64,000 nt of DNA from Brugia malayi (Eukaryota; Nematoda; Chromadorea; Rhabditida; Onchocercidae), in assembly GCF_000002995.4 (NCBI RefSeq), contig NW_025062479.1, positions 2,005,721 to 2,069,720 on the forward strand. Direction: 5' to 3'. Under the pieces are notes generated by a model, which was given only the letters and a program-made list of their open reading frames with translations, had not been told where the DNA came from and searched no databases. The position numbers were made by a program, and so were the translations under genes. Shown piece after piece: positions 13,401 to 24,512 of this stretch (the first letter of the stretch is position 1; every line of letters starts with the position of its first letter).

Positions 13401-14011
13401 AGTGGTGACGAAACATTCTCGTTCACCGCTTATGTTAATCATTCCATTGGGGAAAAGTCAAAGACCGGCTAGCATTTCAGTTCTTGATATTATAGTTCCA
13501 GGTGAATTTTTAGCTTCTTTCTGAACTTTAAGGTTTTGATTGAGCTAATTTAAAACCAATTTTTACCTCTCAAATTCTTTTTTTTTTGGCTATTCCGAAA
13601 TAGTTTCATGCAACTATTATGACTTCACACCATATATGTATGTTCAAATGTGTTGTTGATGAAATCTATAATAATAAATAGATGGTTGTAATTTATTCTT
13701 TAAACGAAATTGTAAGGATATCATATACTAAAGAAGTAACAAAGAGTGAATATTGTAACTGATTATGATTGCAATATTTTGCAGGGATTTTCCTAAATAT
13801 TTTATTGAAATTTGCGGAAATGTACGATAGTGAAGTATTCGTCTTATCTTTTTACGCATGTATTTTTGGTCTCTTGATTACTGAATTGATAACATTATTG
13901 CAAAGAAAATCAACACCGGCAATAGTTCTTCCTGGAATTTTTGCTCTATCAGCTTCGATGCTTAGCGTTGAAAATCCATCTGATTTATGGCGATTTGGAA
14001 TTAAACATTAA
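10405..14011 (+). CDS. SPP/SPPL2-like intramembrane aspartyl protease, divergent active site
   Basis: Polytopic GxGD-family protease of the type that cleaves type II membrane stubs in the secretory or endosomal system. Exons: 10405-10506, 10619-10768, 10891-10975, 11191-11403, 11498-11667, 11752-11929, 12753-12904, 13191-13275, 13400-13501, 13785-14011. All phases agree, giving about 487 aa. After a first membrane segment and CRRSY come hydrophobic segments, then a Ser/Glu/Lys-rich loop of about 100 aa, then SPPL2-like signatures: WTWVVNDMLGIA, the first aspartate in ILFDIFWFY (normally YD), the second in SVLDIIVPG (normally GFGDxxVPG), and TPAIVLPG where PAL is expected. Both aspartates remain but the flanking residues differ. 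No PA domain or signal peptide precedes the first membrane segment. The gene could be an active divergent protease or an inactive relative. It converges on the FAT-3-like gene. Confidence 0.82.
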
Positions 14012-14693
14012 ATACTTTCAACCATCGATCAGCAGAACATATCTTTTCTTTGATGTTCATACCCGTCTCGATTATTTGATACAAGACACGAAAATATACA
14101 TACTTCTTAGAACTTTTACTGTTGCTTTTATCTGATTACTGCTTTTATATGTTCTGAGGAATAAGTTTTGCATTTATACGTTTGTACTGGTGCTTTATGA
14201 CAATTAATAGTTACTATAGTGCATTAGGTTATTGATATATGTTGTATTTAATCCAAAGTATCCGTGTTTATATCAATTTTTTCTTCAGCCTTTGAAGTTG
14301 CTGAGTGGAAATCCTATGCAAATTCCTATGTATTGGATTTTTTTTCTTTTATTTATTTATTTTTTTATTTATTATTATTTTTTTTTGAAGCATTTTACTG
14401 GACATCCATTCATGTTTGGCACATGTGACCTCTTGAAAATGAGCTCTTAATTGGCAATTCCTTCAAAACACTAGAGTGACTTCACTGCACTATGGCATTT
14501 TAGAAATTAAAATTCAGAAGTACGTGCCTTCGACGATACTTTTGTATATTTTGCAGACTTGTAGCATGATTTTTGATAGTTTTTATCAAGTCTCAAATAA
14601 TTTTGGATTACTGTTATGTAGGACGTATTACGAAAATTAAAATTTTTTTTTCATGCTTCTGCGAAATGCTTTATAAAAAATTCCTGGATATTT
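14012..14693. other. Convergent intergenic region (two 3' UTRs)
   Basis: About 680 bp between the stops of two converging genes. It is T-rich, with a T run near 14338-14385. Short ORFs here have no family similarity. It most likely holds the two 3' UTRs and polyadenylation sites. Confidence 0.6.
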
Positions 14694-17600
14694 TTAACCA
14701 TCACATAAGTTTTCACTATTGGGACATGTAATCTTGCTTACCGAGTCGGCAATACTTCTCAGTTGATCTAAAATTAATTTATATCCTGTCCAGTAACTAT
14801 CCACTAAGTACGGGAGGTTGTTCATTTCGCAGTATTTTTTGACTTTCACTGATACTCGAGGTAAATTTGCACGGGATATTGTAGGAAACAAGTGGTGCTC
14901 AATCTGAAATATTTAAACATATAATATTTTTTATCAAATTTTGAGAAATATTTCTCGAAATGTAGGAATGTTTACCAGAATGCATGCTAAAATTCTTTGG
15001 TAATAATACTAACTATTTTAGGCAAACGTATATTAAAAAGAAAAGGAATTTACAGTTAAATGTCACCTGATAATTTATTATTTTAGGCAAAACATAGAAA
15101 AGAATTCACAGTCAAAAGTCACCTGGTAATTGAGGCCACCCCAAAACCAATCAACGATCGGAGATGGTAACATATTGCGAGTTGTCAGTATATGAAGGCA
15201 CGGGAAATTATTCAATAAACGACTTTGATCTGAAATAGAAATAACTGAAAACATTTTATCTCTTGTGAATGATGATAGCATTAATTTGATAAAATGAGCA
15301 GTTAAATGATAACAACTAACCAATTATTATTTTCATTTATATCAATGACTTCGCACATATAATAATTACATTTCCATATTTAATTACAGATATTTCTTTA
15401 TTCATTACATTTACTATATTATTTCAGTTTAAATAGACATAAATGATGTATTTTATAAACTTACAAGGAAATTTTGTAACAGAATTGTGACTGTAAGTAA
15501 CAACATGAGCGATAAAAAATCCAGCGCCCAATTGGCTAATTGCAAAATATAAAATTCTTATTGATCCTGTAGGAAGAAGCCATAATTGAAGGAAAACCCA
15601 TGACCAGTGTAATAAGATGCAAACCTGGATAATTACAAACAATTATTTAAATTTGAATAACTACAAAAAAAAAAAAATTGTTCGTGGTCAGAGGAACAAA
15701 GAATGGGTTAGTAGATTTACAAAATGAAAAAAAAATTTTTTTTCCTTTCATTTGGAATATGTTTGCATATGACTCATTACTTTGCTTCCTTTTTCCTTTA
15801 AAATAAATCTTTGGCTATTTCATTTAAAATGACCACCTGTTCAGCAGGAGCATTAATGACATGTTGCTTGTACTGATTGTATGGTGCACTAATGACAAAC
15901 AGTATAGATTGTATTGTCCAGGAAAATCGTAGGAAAGGTAGCATAAATGTGAAATATAAATGTTGGTAAGGAATTACCTGAAATGAACAAAAACAAACTT
16001 TAGTAAATTATTAGTAGTAAAATGCAACAAAAAGAAAAGAAAGTCTGATTTGCAAAGATTAATACTAAAAACGAAAAAAAAGAGTGAACAGAATGATTTA
16101 AAAGAAAAAATGTATGAAATTTTATTTGTTTAACCTTTGAGATGATTTGTTCAAATAAACTTTTGTACTTTTTTAGATCATCTGGAACAAATGCTAACAA
16201 AGGAGCTAAATCAATATCACCATCCTGAAATTCAAAAAAAAAAAAAAAAAGATTCTTTTTACATTTATCAAAATATCATTAAGAAGATTTAAGCTATTTA
16301 AAAAAAAAAAAAAAAAAAAGGAACAAATTATGAATAAATAAACTAACTAACTTGTCCAACAATATTTGTTGCTGCATGATGAGTATTGTGCTTTTCTTTC
16401 CACCAATCACGCGAAAATCCTTGTACAATATTACCAAAAATTAAAGATAACAAATCATTATTTTGACGATTTTTGCTTGGCTGTTGATGACAAAAATCAT
16501 GTGTTAACCAGCCAAATTGTTGCCAACAAAGTGCTAAAACTATTGCTGATGTCAAGTACCTAAAAACAAAAAAAAAAAAAAAAAAAGAAAATTTATCATT
16601 TCTTTCTTCCCTTTTTTCCTTTTCCTTTTCCTTTAGCTAATTTTTATTATGATTAGATATAAATGATCATCACTCGTACTGTTTTATTTTTAATAAGAAA
16701 ATCAAAAATGATTGATATGATAGAAATTAAAGAAAAAGAAGAAAAACAAAAAAAAAAAAAAAAAAAAAAAAAAACAAAATTTAATCACCATGTAAAATAT
16801 TGTAGAATAAAAGCAAATAATAATAAGCCAAATGCTTCCGCAGATTTATAGATGTAATAAGTTGAATTTACATCAAATAAACCTTCAGCTATAAGTTCTT
16901 CTCGTAAGGCAATAAAATTCTTCACTATTTGCTTTTCCTAAACAAAAAAAAAAAAAAAACAATTATATTAAGAATAATTTTTAACTTTTTTTTCGCCGAA
17001 AAAAAACCATTTTATTTTTAAGAAATTATGTGGTAATGAAAATTCTTCATTTTTTCATTTGCTAATTTTGATACCTTTGTTTCTGATAGATTATAGGATG
17101 ATACATTTATTTCATCGATGCATTTATCATCTGAAATTATTATTGAAATTTAGAATCATACATGAGTTATATGTAAAATGTAATAAAAATTCTAACTCTT
17201 AGTATTATTAAAAAAAAATATCTAAATTTTACCATTTAGTAATGATTTTGCGTTAATTAATAACAATATAATAATAATTATTATTATTAACAATAATAAT
17301 AATAAACAATTCTAACCATCGTTGGTATTAAACCTATTCATATTATCAATACAATTTCGTTTTTTAAGCAATTCCAACTGCTTATAAGCACTTTTGCTTC
17401 CTTCATGAAAAGCATGAAAAACTTGTGTTGCATCAGCATCCCTGAAATTTTGCAGAAAATTAAAAATTGACATATTTTAATATTATTTTTTCACCATTAA
17501 TGTAATTTAATTAATAATATCAATGATTCAAAGTTTTTTTTCAAATCGAACTTCAATATTGTCGATATAAAAATCCATATAGTTTAATAAAAATGATGGA

Positions 17601-17837
17601 TTTATTTGCTAGCAAAATGATGGGTATTAATTGATGACACTTTATTATGGATGAATAACCAATAAATAATTTGTATATAATTTTTCAAAATAAAATTAAT
17701 TACTAACAAATTTATTTGAAAATAAACCTGTAATGAATGATAACACTTCCACCTGGATGTCTCTTTTGGAAATCCCTTGTTATTAATAGCCATTTTCCAT
17801 CAATCTTTAACCGAAAGTCGGTACCATCTTCATCCAT
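14694..17837 (-). CDS. fat-3: Front-end fatty acid desaturase with N-terminal cytochrome b5, FAT-3 (delta-6) type
   Basis: Membrane-bound ER desaturase that adds a double bond between the carboxyl end and an existing double bond; FAT-3 is the delta-6 enzyme on 18:2/18:3. Exons, 5' to 3': 17728-17837, 17317-17441, 17075-17130, 16789-16937, 16352-16559, 16135-16224, 15837-15977, 15465-15624, 15123-15229, 14694-14903. They sum to 1356 nt, about 451 aa, close to the family length. The fused cytochrome b5 domain has the haem motif as RHPGGS. Histidine boxes are HDFCH, HNTHH and QIEHH, with glutamine replacing the first histidine of box three as in all front-end desaturases. The segment [17 protein letters not shown] points to FAT-3 rather than FAT-4. 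An acceptor-like ATATAG just before the ATG would suit trans-splicing. It lies about 2 kb downstream of its tandem paralogue. Substrate and regiochemistry are inferred from similarity only. Confidence 0.93.
15016..15131. repeat. Degenerate tandem duplication spanning a fat-3 splice donor
   Basis: Two diverged copies, about 15016-15074 and 15080-15131, each running from TTTTAGGCAAA through AGAATT(T/C)ACAGT to GTCACCTG. The second is the true exon-9 donor (minus strand CAG|GTGAC). The first keeps a CAG|GTGACA lookalike inside the intron. Confidence 0.75.
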
Positions 17838-19797
17838 TATTTTCTATATAAGGAAATTTTTGAAAAAAAAAAAAAAAAAGAAAAAAAAGACGACTAATTA
17901 TCAATAAATAACAATAAGTAATATAAGTAACATTTCAATAAATATTCAGAAATAACAGGAAAACAAAACAAAGTAGATTAACATTTAAATATTATAAGTG
18001 AAAATTCAAAGCACAAAATAGTTTCAGTTATCATTTAAATTATTCCAAAAATTATAACAGTGCTAGGAGAAAGTAATGAATGACATTTTAAATATAAAAA
18101 TATGAGCAATGATATTTTCAAGCAAAAAAAGAAAAAAAAGAAAAGAATTGAAAAAAAAAATGCACTGATAATATTTCATTTTATCTTTTAAATACACTGA
18201 TCAACGGATTTTTTTCCGTTTTTTATTTTTTTTATATTTGAATATTTGATTTTCCGCTAGTGCTGCTGAAATTTTTGAAAGCATTTGGAAAATAGCCAAA
18301 AAAAAAGAGATTTTTCAAATTTTGGGTTAAAAATTTTAAATGTTGTACGAAGGTGTTTCAATTCTTGGACTTTAATTTCATTCATTACTATAACTGTTAT
18401 AATTTGGAAATGACATTTTAAATATAAAAATCAATAATTTGGAAAAAAAAAAGCTAAAAAAAAAAATTAGTACAAATTTTTTGAACTGAAATTTGGAGTG
18501 TCGCATATTAATATTTCAATTTTAAACATTATAATTTCATATTTACTAATCATTCCAAAATTTAGGAGTAAATTTAAATTAGAGAAATGCTTAAATTAGA
18601 AAAAACAAAACTATACGACATTAAATAATGCATAAAATATGTATGATAAATGGAAAATGATATTATAATGAAGATGCAAAAATAATGAATGTGATACAGA
18701 AAGAAAGAGATCAAAAAAAACGAAAGTGAAAAAAGAAAAAAAAGAAAAAGGTGAAATAAAAAAGAACGAAGTAGAAATTATTCATATAATTTATAAATAA
18801 TATAATTAATTCTTCTAATGAAATTAATGAAAAATTTTTTAGAAATTTCACAATCATCAATTGAGAAATGTTTGATTGAAAAATTTTGATGAAATAAAAT
18901 AGACGGAAAGTCAAAAGAAAGAGAATGAAGCACATTTCGACAAAAAAAGAGGAGGGATGATAGGGTAAAAGATGATATCAATGATGACAATGACGACGAT
19001 AATGATAATAATAATAATAATGATAGTGATAGTAATGATGATGCTGATGATGATGATGATGATAGTGATGATTATGATGACGGTGATAATGATAGTAATG
19101 ATGGTGATGACAGAGAATGCTGGTAGTATATGGAGGGCTGATTTTCAAAAATTGGTCTTCGAACTGTCTTGTAATTTCTATAGCAAAATTTTCTTCAATC
19201 GGTCAATTAATTGTTTTACATATCAATCAATATGGTCAGTATACTTTGTTGCTCCATTGTGAATAGTTTTCAAATTTTAAAATTTTTGTAAATTTTTATT
19301 GAAATGATTAATTATTTTTAATATTTTTTTTTATATTTTTTCTTTTCTTTTCTTTCTAATAAAAAAAAAGAAAAAAAAATTCTTAATTAAAATTTAAAAA
19401 TTACAAAAATTCATGAAGCAAAAAAAGATTGAAAATGCAATTAGTTCGATGTGTAATTGCATTCATGATATTTAAACAAAAAAATTTCATAACAAATATT
19501 TGTTTCAGCAAAATGTTGTAATATCAATAAATATGTGTTGGTAAATTTTTGAAATGAGTATGGAAATTTTTGTAAACAGATTTATTTAACACACTAATAC
19601 ATCAAAAGTTGCATATAAAAAATTTATGATAACAAAATTATTTGTCAAAACATTTTTTATGATCACAATTTATTACCATAACATATGTCAATTTTTACAT
19701 TACAAAAATTTATTTCTTCTTTATTTCCTTTCTTCTTTTTCTTTCTTTTTTTTTTTTTTTTTGTTTTGTATTTTTAATTTTTCATTTCTCATATGTT
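17838..19797. other. Spacer between the two desaturase genes
   Basis: About 2 kb, extremely AT-rich, without supportable coding sequence. It holds the imperfect GAT/AAT microsatellite near 18971-19110 and many A runs. It probably contains the FAT-3-like promoter and the FAT-4-like 3' UTR. The gap is much longer than the usual spacing within nematode operons, so polycistronic transcription looks unlikely. Confidence 0.6.
18971..19110. repeat. Imperfect (GAT)n/(AAT)n microsatellite
   Basis: About 140 bp of mixed GAT, AAT and AGT triplets, for example the run near 19038-19066. It reads open in one frame as Met/Ile-rich low-complexity sequence, an artefact of the triplet repeat. Confidence 0.9.
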
Positions 19798-20560
19798 TTA
19801 ATTTCGATAACAAATTTGTTGAGCTAATTTTGCAACAGCAGCCATTTGTTGAATTTCCATTAGCCATCCTTCAAAATATCCATTTACCATATAAGGTAAA
19901 TTATTTTCCATGCAAAATTCTTTCACTAATGGCATTACCTAAAATTGAAAAAAAGAAATTTTTTTTTTTTTGTATAATTTGAATTATTTTTTAATACTTT
20001 TTACTAATATAGCACCTAATCAGCTATCCAATGAATCTTAAAATAAAACAAAAAAAAAAAAAAAAAAAAGAACGAACAGGAAAGAAAAAAGAGAAAAAAA
20101 AATTGGCTAACCATTTTTAAATTGTGTCTTGGCATAGATGGAAATAAATGATGTTCAATTTGATAATTTAATCCACCCCATAACCAATCAATTAAAATTC
20201 CTGGTCGCATATTTCTGGTGGTATAAAGTTGCAAACAGACGTAACTTTTTAAAATTTGATCATCATCTGTAAATATGCTATAATAAACTTTCAAGTCATT
20301 GATTGCTAAAATAGCATCACTTTATTTATTAATAATTTGCTTACTTCTAAATTTTGGTGTGGAATAATGATTGTAAGTAACAACGTGAGCCAAGAGAAAT
20401 CCCGCAAATAATTGTGATATGAAAAAATAAATTAATCGTATTTGAAATGTTGGTAAGTAATAAAGTTGAGTGAAAACCATGCACCAATGTAGCAGCAGAG
20501 CTAAACGTTCAACTGTTGCCCTTTCTCTATGAATCTGCAATAACAATGATAATGATAACA

Positions 20561-20599
<39 letters not shown>

Positions 20600-22591
20600 G
20601 TAATGTGTTGATATGGTATAATAATAATGATAATAATTTGCTTAAATCTTTTTTTTTTTTAAATTTTAATTCATATATTAACATTTTTAAATAAACAATA
20701 ACTAACCTCAAAAGGACTATTTGGCATATTTGCAACAAAAATGATTGATTGCAAAAGCCATGAAATTCGTAAAAATGGGAAAGCAATCGTCCAATAAATG
20801 TGCTGATATGGTATAATTTTTAATATCCAACTTCCTTGCATTTGCTAAAAACAAATGAACAAATTACAAAGAAATAATTTGAGCATATCAATATGTAATT
20901 TTTCAGACTAAATTAAAAATGATGCTATTTTAGAGTGAATATTATAAAAATCAATTTTGAAATATTATGCAATATTGTAAAGTATACTTACTTGTAGATC
21001 TGATGGTACAATAGCCCAAAATGGTAATAAGTCAATGTCACCATCACGTCCAATAACATTTGTTGCTGCATGATGCATATTATGTTGCTCTTTCCAACCA
21101 CCACTTGAGAAACCTTGTAGTAAATTTCCAACAATATATGATATTAAATCATTCCAATAATGACTCTACAAATTTTCATACAATTATAAGATTAATAAAA
21201 TATATCGTCATGATATATTATAAATAATTTAAAGTTAGTTAAAAATTGCAGTTTTTTTCTTTTTTCATTTTGGGAATTTATGTATTTTTTATTTTTTAAA
21301 CTTTATGACGAATTGAATGACTGAAATGATTGGACAAAATATGGATAACCCTGAAATGTTGATGATGGGCATATTCATGAATCAACCATCCTAACTGTTG
21401 CCAAGCAAGTCCCAAGATCAGTGCTGATAAAATGAATCGTTGTTGCAGTTGGAAAAATATTGCTAATGATAGCAAACCAATTGCTTCACATATTTTACGA
21501 ACATAGAAAGCATTACTTGCTTCGAAAAATCCCAATTTTTGCATCTGAAGTTTGCAAAATTTCTGCAATAAAAACTAAAAAGTAACAATAATATAATAAC
21601 ACTAATAATTAATAATAACATAAATGCTAATATTATTAATTATACTAATACTAATTACTATTCTTAATGCTAGTATCACAACTATTATTATACTACTACT
21701 TGTAATAATAATAATAAAATAAGTAAACAATAATAATAACAACAACAAAAGTAATAATAATCATAAAAAAAAATACGAACTGATTTTCAAACTTTTTTAA
21801 GAATCACACGATTTTTCATGCACAGATAACCTTCAACGTAAATATATTTACTTTAAAAATGATAATTTAATAAACAAATAATTGCCTCTTTATTTCTAAA
21901 TCCTTCAGTTAATTGTAATACCAAATACTAGTAACATTAAACTTTTACTTAATGCAAAATGTGAATGGAATAATTTTGAAATTGAAAGATAAAATGAAAA
22001 AGCAAAATGTTTGTCTTTTCAATAAAATTGTGAAAAATCAAGTAATGATTTATCATTTTAATTTCAATAAGTGTCATAAACAAAAATTAGTAACCTTGAT
22101 TCTGAAACGATTAAAATTCTGATTAATCGTTTCGATACGTTGCTCATCCAAATTCCAATTGCCAACAACTTCATCACTTAACACTGATAATGTTTTCGAC
22201 ACTTCCTTTTTGAAAATTTTGAATTATCGATTAATTTGAAATGTTAAAAACTCCATGATGATAACAGTTTGTCGATGATCTACTACGATTATTTGTTTCG
22301 ATCAGCAATAATCAATGATCGAAACTGATAAGCGATAAGAACTAATGATCATTGGACCTGTTCCTTTGTTGGTTCATAGTCGACATTATTTGCTGATATT
22401 TCCGTTATCATTTGATATGCCAATTTAGAACCAGAATGAAATATATGAAATGCTGTAGTTGCGTCAGTTTCACGATAAGCTGTCATTGCAATACCACCTG
22501 GATGCTTCGCCAATGTTTCTTGATCGATATACAACCATTTACCATTGATTTTGATATGGAATGGTTCTGTTATCACTTGACGTATTACCAT
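19798..22591 (-). CDS. fat-4: Front-end fatty acid desaturase with N-terminal cytochrome b5, FAT-4 (delta-5) type
   Basis: Paralogue of the preceding desaturase; FAT-4 is the delta-5 enzyme that makes arachidonate and EPA from C20 precursors. Exons, 5' to 3': 22358-22591, 22095-22205, 21350-21562, 20992-21165, 20707-20844, 20345-20534, 20112-20266, 19798-19938; about 451 aa. The N-terminus MVIRQVITEPFHIKINGKW closely resembles FAT-4. Cytochrome b5 haem motif KHPGGI. Histidine boxes HEYAHH, HNMHH (within SSGGWKEQHNMHH) and QIEHH. The C-terminus VMPLVKEFCMENNLPYMV also fits FAT-4. TTGTAG two bases before the ATG could be a trans-splice acceptor. The acceptor of exon 2 (TTCAAAAAG) is weak and its boundary uncertain. 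No catalytic residue is missing. Delta-5 activity is inferred from similarity. Confidence 0.93.
20562..20599. repeat. (AAT)n microsatellite in a fat-4 intron
   Basis: About 12 AAT units in the intron between the 20707-20844 and 20345-20534 exons, some 30 bases on the intron side of the acceptor in minus-strand reading. Confidence 0.9.
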
Positions 22592-24356
22592 ATCTACAAT
22601 TCCGGAAATGATTCCTGATTAACGTTGTACTTTAGATTGTACATTTGTACTTTCAAAACGTCTTATTTCAAGTTGATGAAATAGAATCCTGGAAAAGATT
22701 TCTTGATGAAACAGCCATCATAGGTGAAATGATAGTCTCTTTTCAACAAGCTTAGAAGGACTCTTATCATATCCAATGATAACATCACATCATCATTAAT
22801 ATTAGTTGCTATTATTATCATTACGACAACTGTCATTAGTCATTTCAAATAACAAAATATGTAAATCCAATGACAAATATGTGCAGCAATTTGATAATAA
22901 GACTGAACAAATTTAATGTATGAAATAGATAAATATTGTAGACGGATGTAAAAAACAATCAAATATGCAGGGATATGATCAAAGTTAGGAATGTTACAAA
23001 TTATTTCAAATATAACTTTTTATTTTTCTGCTATAATTCAAAAAAAAAAAACAACATGAGGTTGAATGTAAACTTTAATGTAACAAATTTTTACAATCAA
23101 AAAAAAAAAGAAGAAGAAAGAAGACTGCATTATTTTAACTTATTATTGTTAAGGTAATGTGATATAATTGAAAGTAATTATAATTAGAATAATGCGATAT
23201 ATTTGATAGTGATAACAATGATAACTTCATCTACATTACCTACAATTATTGAAATTTGCTTCTTCTCTTTTTCTCTTCTTGCAATCTTTAAGCTCTTTTT
23301 TTTTTTTTTTTATTAAAATATTTATATAATTTTAATATATAAAATTGCCTCCAATTAATGATTAACAATTGAAATAAGTCTCCTTCATTAATTATTAATG
23401 CAATTAGAAAATACGGAGGGAAAAAAGAAAAAAAAAAAGAATGAGAAATTTGATAAGAATTGCATCCTTTAACAAAATCAAATGTGACAGTGGGATGATT
23501 CAGTGGTTCTAGAAACCTGTTACTCTTTGATGTAGTGAAATAAACAAAACGTTACACCCCTCTCTTCCTCTCCTATCGATTATTATTATTAAACTAAAAT
23601 AAATTTAACAATGAAAAAAAAAATTCTTTTTTTAGTAAATAGTAGCATAATCGATACAAATGTACGAATAGCAATAATAATGATTATTAGTTTTGAATTA
23701 AAAAAAAAAAAATGTATTTATTTATGATATTACTATTTTATAATGATGAAAGTTATGTAAATTTTCAAAGTTATTAATTTTTATAATAATAGTAGTTGCT
23801 ATTGTTGTTGTTGTTGTTATATATAGCAGTGTCGATAAAGGTGATGAAATTGTTAACATCATTAGTTTAAAATGAAAAATTTAATTTATTCATTTTTTTT
23901 TAAGGAAAATTTAATAAATATTTCAAAATTGAAATGATTACTTATAAAAAGAAATATTATACATTTTTTTTCTGATAATATTACTTTTTCTTGTCACCTT
24001 TTTTTTTTTTTTTTTTGTTTGTAAAAAATTAGCAAATATAGATTAAAACATCGTTAAGTGGTATATTTGCAAAATCGCGTTATGAATAAAACCTCATTTA
24101 ATTTGAAACAATAACATCTAAGGACAAGAAGGAAATATAACTTTATTATTATCATTTTATTACATCTTTGATAGCATTAATACATTGAAAATGAGTAATT
24201 TCAATCTTTTGAGATAATGACAGTAATATGGATAAGATGATGAAGTAATGTGATGCAATTGTTAAAGTTATTAATTTAAAATCAAAAGTTTTTGAACAAA
24301 TTTAATTTTTCTAAAAATTTCAGTAATTGAAATATTTCATATTGAGAAAAAATCTT

Positions 24357-24512
24357 TAACATCACCCATCACAATGAAATATGTCTTTCATAGTTTCACT
24401 TATCACTAAAATATACCAACTAGCATAACGTATCACATTGAAATATATCCTTCAACTTCATTTATCACATCGAAATATCCTCTTCAACACCACATATCAC
24501 ATTAAAAAATAT
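24357..24512. repeat. Degenerate minisatellite, about 5 copies of a 30-36 bp unit
   Basis: Successive copies share the core TATCACATTGAAATAT followed by a TCCTTCAAC-like linker, with substitutions and small indels between copies. Confidence 0.8.

Noticed and set aside
18972..19262. ORF with Met/Ile-rich N-terminus
   Set aside because: It is created by the GAT/AAT triplet repeat; there is no splice context or family similarity.
17838..19797. Operon linking the two desaturases
   Set aside because: The spacing of about 2 kb is far larger than typical nematode operon gaps, and a trans-splice-like site next to the downstream ATG does not by itself prove an operon.
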